From Camellia lanceoleosa (Eukaryota > Streptophyta > Magnoliopsida > Ericales > Theaceae): a stretch of DNA of 64,000 bases. Positions 11,310-22,897 of the stretch are shown here, one piece after another. Where the stretch lies: positions 372,001 through 436,000 of the forward strand of contig CM045762.1 of NCBI GenBank assembly GCA_025200525.1, in the 5' to 3' direction. The translations under genes and the position numbers were made by a program. The notes under the pieces are model-generated. The model searched no databases. It saw nothing but the letters and a program-made list of their open reading frames with translations, and had not been told where the DNA came from. Each line of letters begins with the position of its first letter. The stretch's first letter is position 1.

Positions 11310-13385
11310 ACATGTGCGTTAGATACACAAAAGTGAACAAAGTGTGATGGATACACTAAGTGGACAAACATGTGTGATGATTACACCAAAGTGAAGAGAG
11401 TGTGATGGATACACTATATGAATAAAATGTGATTGATACACTAAGTGAAGCAAAGTGTGATAGATACACTAAGCGAAACAAGTGTGATGGATACACTAAG
11501 CAAATATGTGATAGATACACTAAGCGAATGTGTGTGGTGGATATACAAAGGGAGCATGTGATAGATACACAAAGTGAAGCGAGTGTGATGGATGCACTCT
11601 ATGAAGCAAAGCGTGACGGATACACAAGGTGAGTGCAGTGTGATGGATACACTGTATGAAGCAAAGTGTGATGGATACACAAGATGAGCATAGTGTGATA
11701 GATGCATAAAGAGAAAGTGTGTGATTGATACACAAAGCGAGCGTGTGATTGATACACAAAGTAAGCGTGTGTGATTGATACACAAAGTGAGCACGTGATA
11801 GATACACTACATGAAGCATAATGTGATAGATACAGTAGCTGAGTGCGGTGAGCACAGTGTGATGGACACAAAGGTGAACACAAAGTGTGATAGATGCACT
11901 AAGTGAATGAGTGTGATGGATACACAAAAGGCAAACACAAAGTGTGATAGATGCACTAAGTGAACAAGTATGATTGATATACTAAAGGTGAACACGAAGT
12001 GTGATGGATGCACTTAGTGAACAGGAGTATGATTGATATACTAAAAGTGAACACAAAGTGTGATCGATGCACTCGATGAATGTGAGTATGATTGATATAC
12101 TAAAGGTGAACACGAAGTGTGATAGATGCACTTAGTGAACAAGTATGATTGATATACTAAAGGTGAACACGAAGTGTGATAGATGCACTTAGTGAACAGG
12201 AGTATGATTGATATACTAAAAGTGAACACAAAGTGTGATCGATGCACTCAGTGAACAGGAGTATGATTGATATACTAAAGGTGAACACGAAGTGTGATAG
12301 ATGCACTTAGTGAACAAGTATGATTGATATACTAAAGGTGAACACGAAGTGTGATAGATGCACTTAGTGAACAAGTATGATGGATATACTGAATGTGAAC
12401 ACGAAGTGTGATAGATGCACTTAGTGAACAAGTATGATTGATATACCGAATGTGAACACGAAGTGTGATAGATGCACTTAGTGAACAAGTATGATGGATA
12501 TACTGAATGTGAACACGAAGTGTGATAGATGCACTTAGTGAACAAGTATGATTGATATACCGAATGTGAACACGAAGTGTGATAGATGCACTTAGTGAAC
12601 AAGTATGATGGATATACTGAATGTGAACACGAAGTGTGATAGATGCACTTAGTGAACAAGTATGATGGATATACTGAATGTATGAAGTGTGATTGATACA
12701 CTAAGGAATAAAGTGGGTATGTGCGTGATAGATACACACAAAAGGTAATGAAGTGTGATGGATACACAAAAGTAATTGAAGTGAACATGTGTGTGATAGA
12801 TACATAAAATGAAAGAAGTGTGATTGATACACTAAGTGAAGAGAGTGTGATTGATACACGGAATGTAATGAAGTGTGTGGTTGATACACTAAATGAAATG
12901 AAGTGTGTGATTGATACACTGAATGCAATGAAGTGTGTGATTGATACATTTGCAATAAAGTGTGTGGTTGATACACTGAATGCAATAAAGTGTGTGATTG
13001 ATACACTAAAGTGAGAATGGGTGTGATAGATACATAAAATGAGAATGTGTGTGATTGATACACAAAATGAGAGAAGTGTGATTGATACACTAAGTAAACA
13101 TGTGATAGATACATGAAGCAAATAGAGTGTGATTGATACACAAAGTGAACGAAGTGTGATTGATACACTAAATGAGAATATGTGCAATAGATATACGAAA
13201 TGAATGAAGTGTGATTGATACACTAAATGAGAATATGTGCAATAGATATACGAAATGAATGAAGTGTGATTGATACACTAAATGAGAATATGTGCAATAG
13301 ATACACGAAATGAATGAAGTGTGATTGATACACTGAATAAATGAAGTGAATGAAGTGTGATTGATACACTAAGTGAATGATCTCG
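11310..13385. repeat. Minisatellite array in element A (about 2.1 kb)
   Basis: Tandem units of about 20-40 bp are built on GTGTGATNGATACACTAAGTGAA and variants. Each holds a short dyad, AGTGT...ACACT. From about 12090 to 12690 the array is ordered into 57-58-bp dimers (AGTGTGATAGATGCACTTAG plus an AGTATGATTGATATAC half). Alternating GATTGATATACCG and GATGGATATACTG forms give a period near 116 bp. Outside this block units are less regular. Long open frames across the array on either strand are by-products of the repeat. It lies between the pol remnants and the 3' LTR. Confidence 0.95.
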
Positions 13386-14106
13386 AACGGAACTTCTTTG
13401 AAGGAACCGTACATACAATATCGTGCATGAATGAGAAAGAAACTTGATAGGTACAATGCATTACAATGCATGATGCTTAAGGAAAGCAATAAGAGGACAA
13501 GGCGGCGCTTTAGAAAGCACCTCATTGGCAAGACTTGAAGAGGTACATCCGGAATACAATCTTGGAATTTACTAAAGTTGAAACGAACTCAGATACCCGA
13601 CGTTTTCCTCTTTTGCTTTTACTTTGCAGTCCGGAACCACATAGCTTCAAATAGGTCCTGGTTTTACTGTTCACACTTATCGGGGGTGGGCCCTGCAGTT
13701 TTATGAAAGAACGAATCTGTTTTGCACAAATGTGGAGAATGGCACGGCACTCTGAGCACAAGATGATTTGATTTCTTTTTTTTTGAAATTAAGAAATAAA
13801 TTCTTAACCGAGTATTGAGCCTACGACTGAACACAGCGAAAAAGACTCAACAAACAAAAACAAAGGTAAATAACCTAAACACATCTATTGACACTCGAAA
13901 CGATTCAAAACAAGAATCGAGGCAGACAAAACAAAAAACAAGACTCAAATGTGCACAGGGAGCCTGTTTCACCGGGTATTATTTCCCACCCTTTCTCATT
14001 TGTGATTCTCACATCACTCAGCCCTCAAGCTCTGTTTTTCTGAAAAAGCCCTTTTTCTCACTTTTTCTCTCAGCGCACATCTCTCTATTCTTTAATCTCT
14101 CATTTT
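13386..14106. other. Non-coding 3' region of element A
   Basis: The first part (13400-13450) matches element B at 40320-40365 (GAACCGTACATACAATATCG). The rest is adenine-rich with ACTCAACAAACAAAAAC-type words. The segment 13990-14106 matches the intron of the DUF7745-like antisense gene of B (46850-46960). No gene is seen. Confidence 0.6.
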
Positions 14107-14515
14107 TTATCCCTCCACAGAGTGGTTGGTAGATAGACAAGAAGTTGCGGGCTCTTGCCCCTAGCATTCTGCTAGATTCTTTTTCTTCCGCACACAGCAG
14201 TGAACTTTCCCACAGAGAGGTTGTGCCACAACTGGGTGTGTAGCAAATCTGCAGCTAACATCGGTTGATGATGCCCTGCTGGGGAGTTTGGACGTGGTTA
14301 GATCTGTCCAGATGAGGAAGTGGAACATCTCGCCCCATTCCAATTTATGCTTCACACATGGCTTGATACCTCGCTGCTTGGAGGACGGGAGAGCTTTCAG
14401 CCCTTTGTTGTTGACTTCAGTTGTGCCCTCTTTTGGCAGGTGGAGTGCCCTTCTTGGCAAGTATGTTGATGATGGGGAAAAGACAGAACACCTGACTCAA
14501 CTATGCCCCTAGTTC
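14107..14515 (+). pseudogene. Remnant of a DUF7745-like antisense gene in element A
   Basis: The T-rich intron-like stretch and CACAG at about 14115-14120 are followed by TGGTTGGTAGATAGACAAG, matching the start of exon 2 of the antisense gene in element B (46964 onward). The ending ACACCTGACTCAACTATGCCCC (about 14490-14512) matches the B gene end at 47470-47490. The part between is diverged and full of stops. Exon 1 is missing. It shows that A descends from an element that carried this gene. Confidence 0.6.
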
Positions 14516-15380
14516 ATCATTTTGACCATTTTTTTGGTTTTAAAACAATTTTGACCAACATGAAAGTTAGATTAACATGCTTATTCAACTTTTTGATTTA
14601 AAACCATGCAAGTCAAGCTATGAGCACTGAAAATTTTCCTTTTTGGGTCCAAGAAAACGGTCCAGTTTTGGAAAAATGGAATAATTTTCTAGAGAATTAG
14701 TCAACCTCAGTAAAAATTCTCAAAAACTATTTTTGCAAACGGCCAATGCTCAACAAGCACGGAACCTACTCTTGAGATGCGCAACCTCGGATCCATAAGC
14801 AATGGAAAATTGCCCCTTGTCTGAAGGACACTGCATGGCAACGGAAAGTTGCCCCTTGTTTGAATGGCACCACAGTGCATTAAATGGCAACGGAAAGTTG
14901 CCCCTTGTCTAAATGGCACCGCAGCGTATTGAAATCAATCCTTCAGAGTGACGATCACAACCGAACTCTCGATCTGAGAGAAGGCAAAGATGATCAAAAC
15001 CATTTCATGGACACTGAATTTGAAGTGTTTCACTACGGACTTCGGATGAAGTTGCCTACGTATCCCAAAGATGGGAATCAAGCCTTACGTAGTTCGGGGT
15101 TAAGGTACACTCGGGTATTTAACCTCTCCTTTTTATGCTCTAACTTTTGCCAAGGCGCCTATTGCAGGTTTTCGACCTTGCGAGCTTTGTTCTTCTTTCT
15201 TTTCTTTTTTCTATTCTTTTCTTTCCTTTTTCTTCTTCTTTTTTTTTTCTTTTCTTTTTGCATTTTTGTGTTTTTTTGTATTTTGTATTTTTTCTTTGCT
15301 CTAACTTTTGCCTGGGTCGCCCTTCCCGATTTTCGGCCCAGCGAGCCTCTCAAAGGGTAAAAATGTAACAAGTCCATGCC
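14516..15380. other. Spacer between antisense remnant and pol remnants of element A
   Basis: Contains three GGAAARTTGCCCCTTGTYT repeats (14806-14910), a hairpin-capable CTACGTA element (15054-15095) and two CTAACTTTTGCC...GGCC modules (15138, 15300). Between these modules lies a long pyrimidine tract (15190-15300). The layout parallels 47500-48190 of element B. No gene is present; lysine- or phenylalanine-rich open frames are translations of the pyrimidine tract. Confidence 0.6.
15054..15095. other. Hairpin-capable CTACGTA element, copy 2 (element A)
   Basis: CTACGTATCCC, loop AAAGAT, then GGGAATCAAGCC and TTACGTAG pair as TCCC/GGGA and CTACGT/ACGTAG. It is nearly identical to the copy at 47963-48003 in element B. 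Confidence 0.6.
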
Positions 15381-15499
15381 AAATGGTTTTGAGATTAAAG
15401 CCTTCTGTATCCAGGAGAGTGGCTGTTGTATTGATTTGCAGAAAGATCCACCTTTGGCTCTTCGAGCACATTAGATATTTATTTTTATTTTTATTTTTT

Positions 15500-16010
15500 T
15501 TTATTTTTTGCCCCTAGTTCGAGGGGTGCTTCTGCTCTAGCGTTGCAAGCTTCTTTTGGTGACATCTGATTTTCTTGATCTGACTTCGGTGCCTCTTGTT
15601 CGAGGGCTACTTCAAATCTGGCCACACAGGCCTCACATCATGATTGACCTCTAAACATTCTGAATCTAAGTTCAAGGTTTGAAAGTAAGGGGTCGAGTCT
15701 CGAGGCTGAGAGCGATCCTAGGCTGCATAATCTCAAGAGCGATTCCATACAGGTCTTCGCAGGACCGCGCAAAACATTTTTTGAAATTTTTTAAGAAAGC
15801 GACAAATCGCTCGCGCTGAAGACAGTGTAGAACCAATCTGGATCAAAGCTAGGGTCCGTCTCAGTACTCACGTTAACAAGCATGATTTCATTCATTAAAA
15901 GGCTTAGCATGCCTCTCTTTCTCTCAGTTTGATCAAATTTTGCAAATCCCGAGGAATTTCTTCCTCTTTGTTTTCAACACAGTGTTCAAAAAGGTTTTAA
16001 AAAACTTAGG
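15500..16010 (-). pseudogene. Decayed pol fragments of element A (second RNase H and pre-RT region)
   Basis: The section 15508-15640 resembles the second-RNase-H coding region of element B near 49735-49800 (TTGCCCCTAGTTC followed by GGGGTGCTTCT). The section 15740-15990 resembles the B region 51280-51530 upstream of RT (CAGGTCTTCGCAGGACCRCGCAAA, CGCTCGCGCT, GAGGAATTTC). The RT core, RNase H and integrase expected between and below these points are absent. Internal deletions have thus removed most of pol. No open frame is usable. Confidence 0.65.
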
Positions 16011-16560
16011 TCAAGGCAATGAGTTCAAGGCACAGAAGAGCAGGCGAGGAGCACTGTTATTTCATTCAAACTTCTGGCACCACTAGCACATGGCGGATAA
16101 AAACACAAGAGTGTGAAAATCACTGCTGTTCCATTCAAATCTGTTGGCATAACTGACTCCCTGGCAGAAACAGACTCAAAACAAAATGAAAAGACAGATG
16201 CAAAACAAGCAAGTGATGTCCGAGGTAACTCCCCCGAAATCACCCGACTCTGACAAAACAGGACTGACTCGATACAACAAGACAGACCCTTAATCAAAAA
16301 GACTGACTCAAGACAAAGAGACAGGCTCAAAGCAAAAACGACAGAACTGACTCAATACCCAAGCCAGAGCATATAAAAACCAGCATTCGCAAATTCTCAA
16401 AACAGTGCGTGCCATACGCCACATCTGAAGTAAATCGAACACCGCGCAGTGGTTTGTCCCCGATCACATACTTGTACTATCCCCAAGTTCTTGATCCAAG
16501 GATTTATAGACTTCTTGGTGGTGCGGCGATGACGTTGTTGTCAAACAAATCTTGTACATC
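16011..16560. other. Low-complexity GACTGACTC region of element A
   Basis: Short, degenerate repeats of GACTGACTC/ACAAAACA type run from about 16150 to 16360, then unassigned sequence. The protease region expected here by comparison with element B is not recognisable. Confidence 0.45.
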
Positions 16561-17807
16561 ATGGCGCAGCATTAGCAGCTATCGGTTTCATGACCGGTTT
16601 GTTGATGGTAGGCACAGTACTTAGTCCGGTCATGCTTTGAAGGGAGAGGATCAGGTAAAGGCCGTTGTTCCAATGGTTTCAGATGTCCTTTCCGGATTAA
16701 GACCTCTAGAGCCTTTGACAAAGGCATATGAAGTGGGGTGAAAACCCTCTTGACTCGTGGTGGGTATTTGGTTTTCGTGAGCTACTTCGGGCCTGCTGAA
16801 TGAGGTAGCTTTTTGTGATGTGGTGTTGGTGACCATGCCCATTTTAGAAGGTCTTGCAATTGCATCACCACTGGTGGTCACATTCGAACTGCGGGTAAAC
16901 GCCCTCCTGGGCTGCTCCTTGTCCTGGTCAATGAGGCCCTGTTTTATAGCATCCTCGATTTGTACCCCAATCTCATGGAGGTCTGCAAAGGTGGGTAGGG
17001 GGAGGACAATCATCTTCTGTATCAGCCTGGGTTGGAGATTGCGCACAATCATCCGTATCTGGTCCTTGTCGACCGGCCTGGTGGTCATCGAAGAAGCTTT
17101 GGCTCTCCAACGGGTTACAAAGTCAGAGAAGCCCTCTTTCGGCTCTTGCCTGGTTGTCTCAAGATCACGGGTTGTGATCTCGATCTGGGTATTGTATGAA
17201 TATTGTGCGACGAAGGCCTCGGACATCTCCTCCCAGCTTCGTTTCACTGAGTCCTCTAATTTGGCGTACCAGATGGCCGCGATACCCGACAGGGTCCTGC
17301 TAAAGAGGGAGAGCTTCTGTAATCTTGTCAAGCCCATCGGGCGCAGAACATCTGAAAACAAACTCAGGTGGACCATGGGATCTCCTGACCCGTCAAAACG
17401 GTCGATGTGAGGCATCTTGAACCTGTCTGGCAATGTCACAGCTGTGTCCGTGTATCCATCTTCAATGTCAGGGATGGTCTTGTCTCCTCGATTTCTTGAC
17501 AACTTTTCAAGCTTGCTCAACTTCTTTGTGGGATCCGTCTCGAACTCAAAGGAGAGTTCGGTAGGTTGGTGGATGTTTTTGATAATGGGGTAAAATTGGG
17601 CGGGCCGCCCCTAGGAATGCCTGTACCTTCCTGGACATTTGGCATCTCCCCAAGTGCTGGAGCTCCTACTGGGGGAGGAACTTGTTGTGAAGTAGACGCA
17701 CCGCTTCTTTGTTGCGTAACAGTGATGAGCTCACCGCCGAGCCATGATTGCAACTTTGTCGCTTGGAAAAATTGGCTTTGGACAGCGTCTTGTTGCATGA
17801 GTTTCAT
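16561..17807 (-). pseudogene. Gag of element A, frameshifted
   Basis: Minus-strand gag (capsid and nucleocapsid), which would package the element RNA. The reading from 17807 gives a proline/glycine-rich leader (GASTSQQVPPPVGAPAL). A frameshift at about 17550 leads into LSKLEKLSRNRG, then PHIDRFDGSGDPMVHLSLF, AIWYAKLEDSVKRSWEEM and DLHEIGVQIEDA. A second break near 16740 precedes a region that still spells a C-x2-H-x4-H-x4-C knuckle (KYCAYHQQTGHETDSC, about 16575-16625) before a stop. The same segment order and wording occur in element B gag. Truncated at the knuckle and not functional. Confidence 0.85.
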
Positions 17808-18684
17808 AGTTTCTGCATTTGACGATCATTGCCTCCATCCTCGATGTATTCTGGCGATCCATCTCGACACATTCCTTTGGAGGGGTGGATAAGGGCCCCG
17901 ATCGTAATCGCTGAACTGGTGATCTGTGCCTGACTAGCCTTCTCTAGCCCTGATTACCCTTGAACGGAGTCTCTGACCTGACAAAGTCTATCAGTACAAA
18001 TCCAATGTACCCGGGAGATAGTGGAGCCTTCTGAAGCTATAGTTCCAAGACTACCTAGCAAAAGGGAAAACAGACATCTCGGTTCAACTTCACCAAAACA
18101 GATCTGGCATTTGAGCAACGATCAGATTCCATTATCGATCCTTTGTTCCCAAAATCATCGCCCCAAATCAATCGATACCCGCAGATATAATCGATTCTCA
18201 AAATCGACATCGGTGCCCGCAGTTCTCGATACATAAACTCGAAACCGATACATGCATTCCCTGTAGAGATACACTCTAAAAGCACATAGCAAGTAAAAAT
18301 AGCCAATACACCCCTATGTTGGGGTAGGGTTTCGCCCTATTTTGTCGAGCTAGGGTTTCACTACGCATACGCAACGGTTTCAAACAACCTAACATCGGGT
18401 AAGCAACTTTGTCCTAGTTTGGAATGGTCATTATGGATCCGAATATGCACTAGGTCGAATGGTCAAAGGTGCCTAAGAAACCGGGTTTGTGTTCCCACAC
18501 TGGCAGAGCCCGCAACCGGTCAGCCTTATGGTCATGCCTTGACAAGACAAGCCTCCAGCAAACCGCTCAGGAATAGAAGATGGCCAACACGATGTCCTAG
18601 GCGCACCAATGCACATGCAATGCAAAGAAACACATAAGTATAGTCAAAACAGGATATCACGACTTCGAGTCAAGCTCTCTAAAA
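17808..18684. other. 5' leader of element A
   Basis: Untranslated leader between PBS and gag. It aligns with 55870-56668 of element B (for example ACACCCCTATGTTGGGGTAG at 18308 and 56286). The separate Ogre-type ORF1 upstream of gag is not seen. Confidence 0.6.
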
Positions 18685-18702
18685 TCCCTAGCAGAGTCGC
18701 CA
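18685..18702 (-). other. Primer binding site of element A
   Basis: On the minus strand TGGCGACTCTGCTAGGGA begins five bases (GTTTC) after the 5' LTR. It starts with TGG, complementary to the universal CCA end of a tRNA. Ogre/Tat elements are reported to use tRNA-Arg, but I cannot confirm the tRNA from this sequence alone. Element B has the identical 18 bases. Confidence 0.85.
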
Positions 18703-18707
18703 GAAAC

Positions 18708-21700
18708 TGTAACACGCCCGCGAGGGACCTCGTGCTACAGTTCGGACTCCTTTTTTGTTTGTTGCGGTTCGTAATCTGAACCAAAGAGTCCAACTCTGGC
18801 AGATCATTTGAGAAAACAGATTTTGTTTTGAAAAGTAGTGCCAAACATGGAATGCTTTGCCAGATACAGAGTCGCCACCTAAATATTTTTTTAATGGGGG
18901 AATTTAGGAAACCCTGACTCGGTGCCGAAGGCCACGTGTCCGTCATCACCAAAGTAGTCTTGGCTCGGGAGCTTGGGTACGATCGGGGAAGGTCAGCTAT
19001 GAGCACCCCCTTTCGCCCGGTCCGAAGACCGGCCTCTACTAACTGTGATATCCGATTTTGAAAACATTACATGCTCTTATTCCAATTATTAGCCTAGAAT
19101 TACTATGTTATGCGCACAACAAACAAGTATAGACTAGATCGCCTAATTTGGAAATAATCATTGCATATCCGTTTGTTTTGAAAACGTTTCGGGTTTTGCT
19201 ACTCGCAAGTAGGCTAAAACACGGATTTCAACGAGTTTCTCCAACTCAAGCAATCCAACCTCCACCCACAGGCATTCAAACAGTTATATCACATAAGCAC
19301 TTAGCCTCATGATAGTCACGCTATTATGGCAACATTCACACGCATGTGTTATGCTTAAGCATAAAAACTTACCTAGTACTCCAAGCCAAGACAGAAAACT
19401 AGTTAGTAATCATGCATGATCTTAGTTCATGTTGAGTGGCTAATGCAACACATGCAAAGGTGTAATCTAGACAGGCCCGGCTATCCTAAACATGGCATAT
19501 GGAATGCTACAAATAACACGTATTCAATTTGGAATTGAAGTACAATGCAATTTGTATGATGTACCGAGCCTGATGCATGTTAACAAATGCATGGATGCAC
19601 GCATGCATTGCATAAGGTATGCTAATTTTAAATATGCCCTAATCTACCATCATAAGCAGGTAAATAAAAGGGAAGAAAGAAATGGGGGTTGGAAGACATA
19701 CACACACTCACCCACACTTATTACAATTATGCCCTCTCTTGGAGGGACCAAAAGAATATACAGTCCAAAAATAATACAGTCCGAATACAGAATAAATAAA
19801 TTATTACAGAAATTTCTAATTATCAAATTAAATCAAATGTAAAAAGAAGGGGGCCTCAGCCCTGCCTCGGGATATGCGAATGATGCATGCTCGAATCCGA
19901 CTCGCCCGGAAAGTCCGCACCATGCCACTGTTGCCTCTGTTTTACTGCCTTTTCTTCACTGAAAACTGTCAAAGTCCCAGAGAACCTTCTATGAGCATTG
20001 CAGAACATTATCGGCTGGGAGGGATGGCCACCGGCCGTGTACAATAGTCACCGGCTGTCAATGATGTTATCGGCCACCCATATAGTGCCGGTCGGCACTA
20101 TATAATGCCGATCGGCACAAAATTCCTGCAAGAGACAGTTTTGACAAAGAAAGACAAGCGAGGCATGGCATGAATTTTTAAGCATATGTAAGCATGGCCA
20201 ATGCTTCCCTATCATGTTTGGGACTCAAGGAGCATGACCCTTGGTTCTTGGGCCATCAATTATGCATCTTGGTGCATGATAGCCTAAGGAACCAAGATTG
20301 CATTTCAATGTGAATATGCATGCAACACACAAATGAGAACTAAGTCCCTATCATGTCAAGATCAAGGGCCTTAGTGACCATGAGTTGAGACAAGTTGCAT
20401 CACTTGTAGTATGAACTCATCTCAACCCTTACACTTGGTTTGACACCCCAAACCAAGTAATGCAATGCATGTTATGCAAACATGGCTCCATGATGCAACC
20501 TAATACTAAAATGCCAACATGCCAAATGTAATGCAACATGCAAGGTGCAAATGCAATGCAAACATGGGCAATTTAGGCGATAGGACTAACATGTAGCAAC
20601 ACTTAATGAATCAATTAAGCAACAAACATGAGGCAAACATACAATGGTGGATTTAACTACAATGGGGCAGCCCTCAAACCAACCCAAAACAGTGGCAAAA
20701 CACCCAAGATTGTAACCAATGTACATGCCAATATGCAAACCAAATGGGGCCAAGTCTAGGGCACCGAAAGGGAACACTCCTCCACCATTACCAAGACCAC
20801 TCATGACATGAATTATGTAAGCAAAAACAGAGTTCCATCATGCATAAATACACCCAAAAACCTTGGTATGTGACCCCAAAATGCTCTAAACATGCAAGCA
20901 TGCACAACACCCTTTTTAAAGCATAAGAGACCAATACTTCAAAGCATGAAAGGCATGACAAATGGAGACATATAAACCTGGTATAGGGACTGAAATAACA
21001 TATTAAATGATTCCAAATCATCTAAATAACCTATCCAACGCATATACATGGATCACATCCTTAAGGCTTACAAGCAACAATGCAAAGCAACTACATTAAG
21101 CATGCCAAAAATGGTAAAACCAGTGGCCAAAAGACCTAAAACAAGACAAATCATGGCCAAAAGCTTCAATAAGTCAAGTCAAAACATGAGGATATACAAG
21201 GCTAAACCCATGACACATTTCTAGACAAAGTAGAGCATTACAAAGCAAGTGTAAGACGAAAAGCCCAAACAGAAAAAGACCCTTCTACAACACTGAAGAG
21301 GGACAAAAAATATGACTACTTTCAGTAGATGAAAACCCCCAAATCAGTATACAAATATGCCAAAGATGCTATGCAAGAAATTGGCCAACAAAGGGCTACA
21401 ACATGAAGTATACAAAACATTCATCAAACAGCCAAAGACCCTTAATGAAACATGACAAGGGGGTCAAAATATGGCCACTCTCAGTTCTGATAATGGCCGA
21501 AAAACAGAAGAAAGATAAGCTAAACAAATATGCAAAAATGGGGACCAAAGAGAGGTAATGAAGCAAGTCATACATGGAGGTCCCCAATATTGTTGAGCCC
21601 TTCTTCAAAGTTGAAGAAGGGCTCAAAAAAAGCCTCTTTACAGTTTACATCGAAGCCCAAAAAATACTTGTAAATAAGGCTAACCAATGAAGCTAAAAAA

Positions 21701-22892
21701 TGCGAGTTTACGGGAAATGGATGCTTACCCTTGAAGAACAGCAAACCAGCACCTCTTAGACCAAGTTTAGGTGCTCCTAAGCTCTTCAAATGGCCTCCCA
21801 AGTGCTGGAATGGAGGATGGAGGTGTTGTGTTAGGTGTTGTAGGGCAAATGGTGCAAAAACAAAGGTGTTTGGAGGCTTGGATAAGATAGATATAGAGAG
21901 GGAGGTGGGATATACGTGTATATATCAGATATATCAGTATATCTTCTGGTTTTCTTGCTCAAAATCTCCAACCCTAGACAAAGGAAGAGGAGGGGTGCCT
22001 ATAGGCAACAAAAAGTGCTCAAAGCTTCTCCAAGAAGCTATGCCAAAAGGGGCAAAGGGTGCAAAGGGTTCTAGGCTTCTAGAGGAAGCTAATACAGCTG
22101 GCCAAGCTTCCCCAAGAAGCTTGGCCAAAGGGTTCAAGCTTCTAGAAGCTTTAGGGGGTTCAAAGGTGCAAAAGGGTGCAAAATAGCCACATATATGCAC
22201 GGGGGAGTGTGCTGGTGCATTCCAACTGGCACAGCTGGGATGCACCAGCCTTGGAGGGTGCAAAGGGTGCAAACCGGCCAGAAAAATTGGTTGTCGGCCA
22301 AAATAAAGTGCCGGTCGGCACTATTTTCTGCCGGTCGGCAAAATAGATTGCCGATAGATGATTCCAAGGTCAAAAAATGGCCGGTGGGTATGCAAATTGA
22401 AGCCCTGGAAGTTAGCTTTCCAATGGAATAAACCTTGCATCAAAATTCCTCCTTTGCAAAAAGTTATGCCCTTTTTGGTGAAGCCGCGCAGACTCGATCC
22501 AACCGGAATGATGCCCAGCTTCAACCAATCATATCTCCTCCACCCGGACTTGGCTTTGGGAGATTCTTGAGTACAAAGTGAAGCCCCGGAAGTATTCTTT
22601 CCAACGATGGTGGCCTCATAGCTTAACTCCAAGTATGCAATTGAATAAGCCTGATTCAGCGAGGGCCGCTCGACTTTCTTCTACCCGGATTTATGGCGAA
22701 CTTCTTCTCCAACCTATTTTCTCCCCTCCTCTCCTCTTTTCTTCAACTCCAAACCCCTAAACAAAGTGTTTCGAAGGGTTTGCCTCTCTCCTTGCCGAAG
22801 GAATTGAATCTTTGGCCTGCACATCTTTCAACACCGAGCAAACCATCAGTAATGCCCAAGTCTTGAGGGCGGTCAAAAATGGGGTGTCTACA
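18708..22892 (-). repeat. Right (5') LTR of element A, 4185 bp
   Basis: Starts TGTAACACG at 18708 and ends GGGGTGTCTACA at 22892. It is the promoter-bearing copy for minus-strand transcription. It shares with the LTRs of element B the block near its left end (CCAAACATGG, GATACAGAGTCGCCACC, AAACCCTGACTCG). The two families are therefore related, although LTR interiors differ. A cluster of GCCGGTCGGCA words lies at 22310-22345. Confidence 0.95.
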
Positions 22893-22897
22893 CCACG
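22893..22897. other. Target-site duplication of element A, right copy (CCACG)
   Basis: Identical to 6762-6766, directly after TCTACA at the element end. Confidence 0.95.

Larger units (their letters stand above)
6767..22892 (-). mobile_element. Element A: 16.1-kb non-autonomous Tat/Ogre-like LTR retrotransposon
   Basis: Two direct LTRs (6767-10940 and 18708-22892) begin TGTAACACG and end TGTYTACA on the plus strand. They are flanked by a perfect 5-bp duplication CCACG. The PBS beside the right LTR and the purine-rich tract beside the left LTR set the orientation to minus. The interior holds a decayed gag, fragments of the pre-RT and RNase H regions, a decayed antisense gene remnant and a long minisatellite. 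No RT catalytic motif or integrase core is present. It therefore could only have moved using proteins supplied by a relative, plausibly one like element B, which shares its PBS, purine tract and gag type. Confidence 0.93.

Noticed and set aside
12216..13223. A 335-codon minus-strand open frame rich in S-I-T and Y-Q-S-H words
   Set aside because: It is a translation of the minisatellite array of element A. Overlapping frames of similar type exist, there are no domain features, and composition follows the repeat.
11310..13385. Possible CRISPR-like array of short repeats
   Set aside because: Units are head-to-tail without unique spacers, diverge gradually and lie inside a plant retrotransposon.
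15159..15377. A lysine/arginine-rich minus-strand frame
   Set aside because: Translation of a pyrimidine tract; the opposite strand gives phenylalanine-rich frames of equal length.
18685..18702. Assignment of the shared A/B PBS to a specific tRNA
   Set aside because: Ogre elements are reported to use tRNA-Arg, but I could not verify complementarity to a particular plant tRNA without a search.
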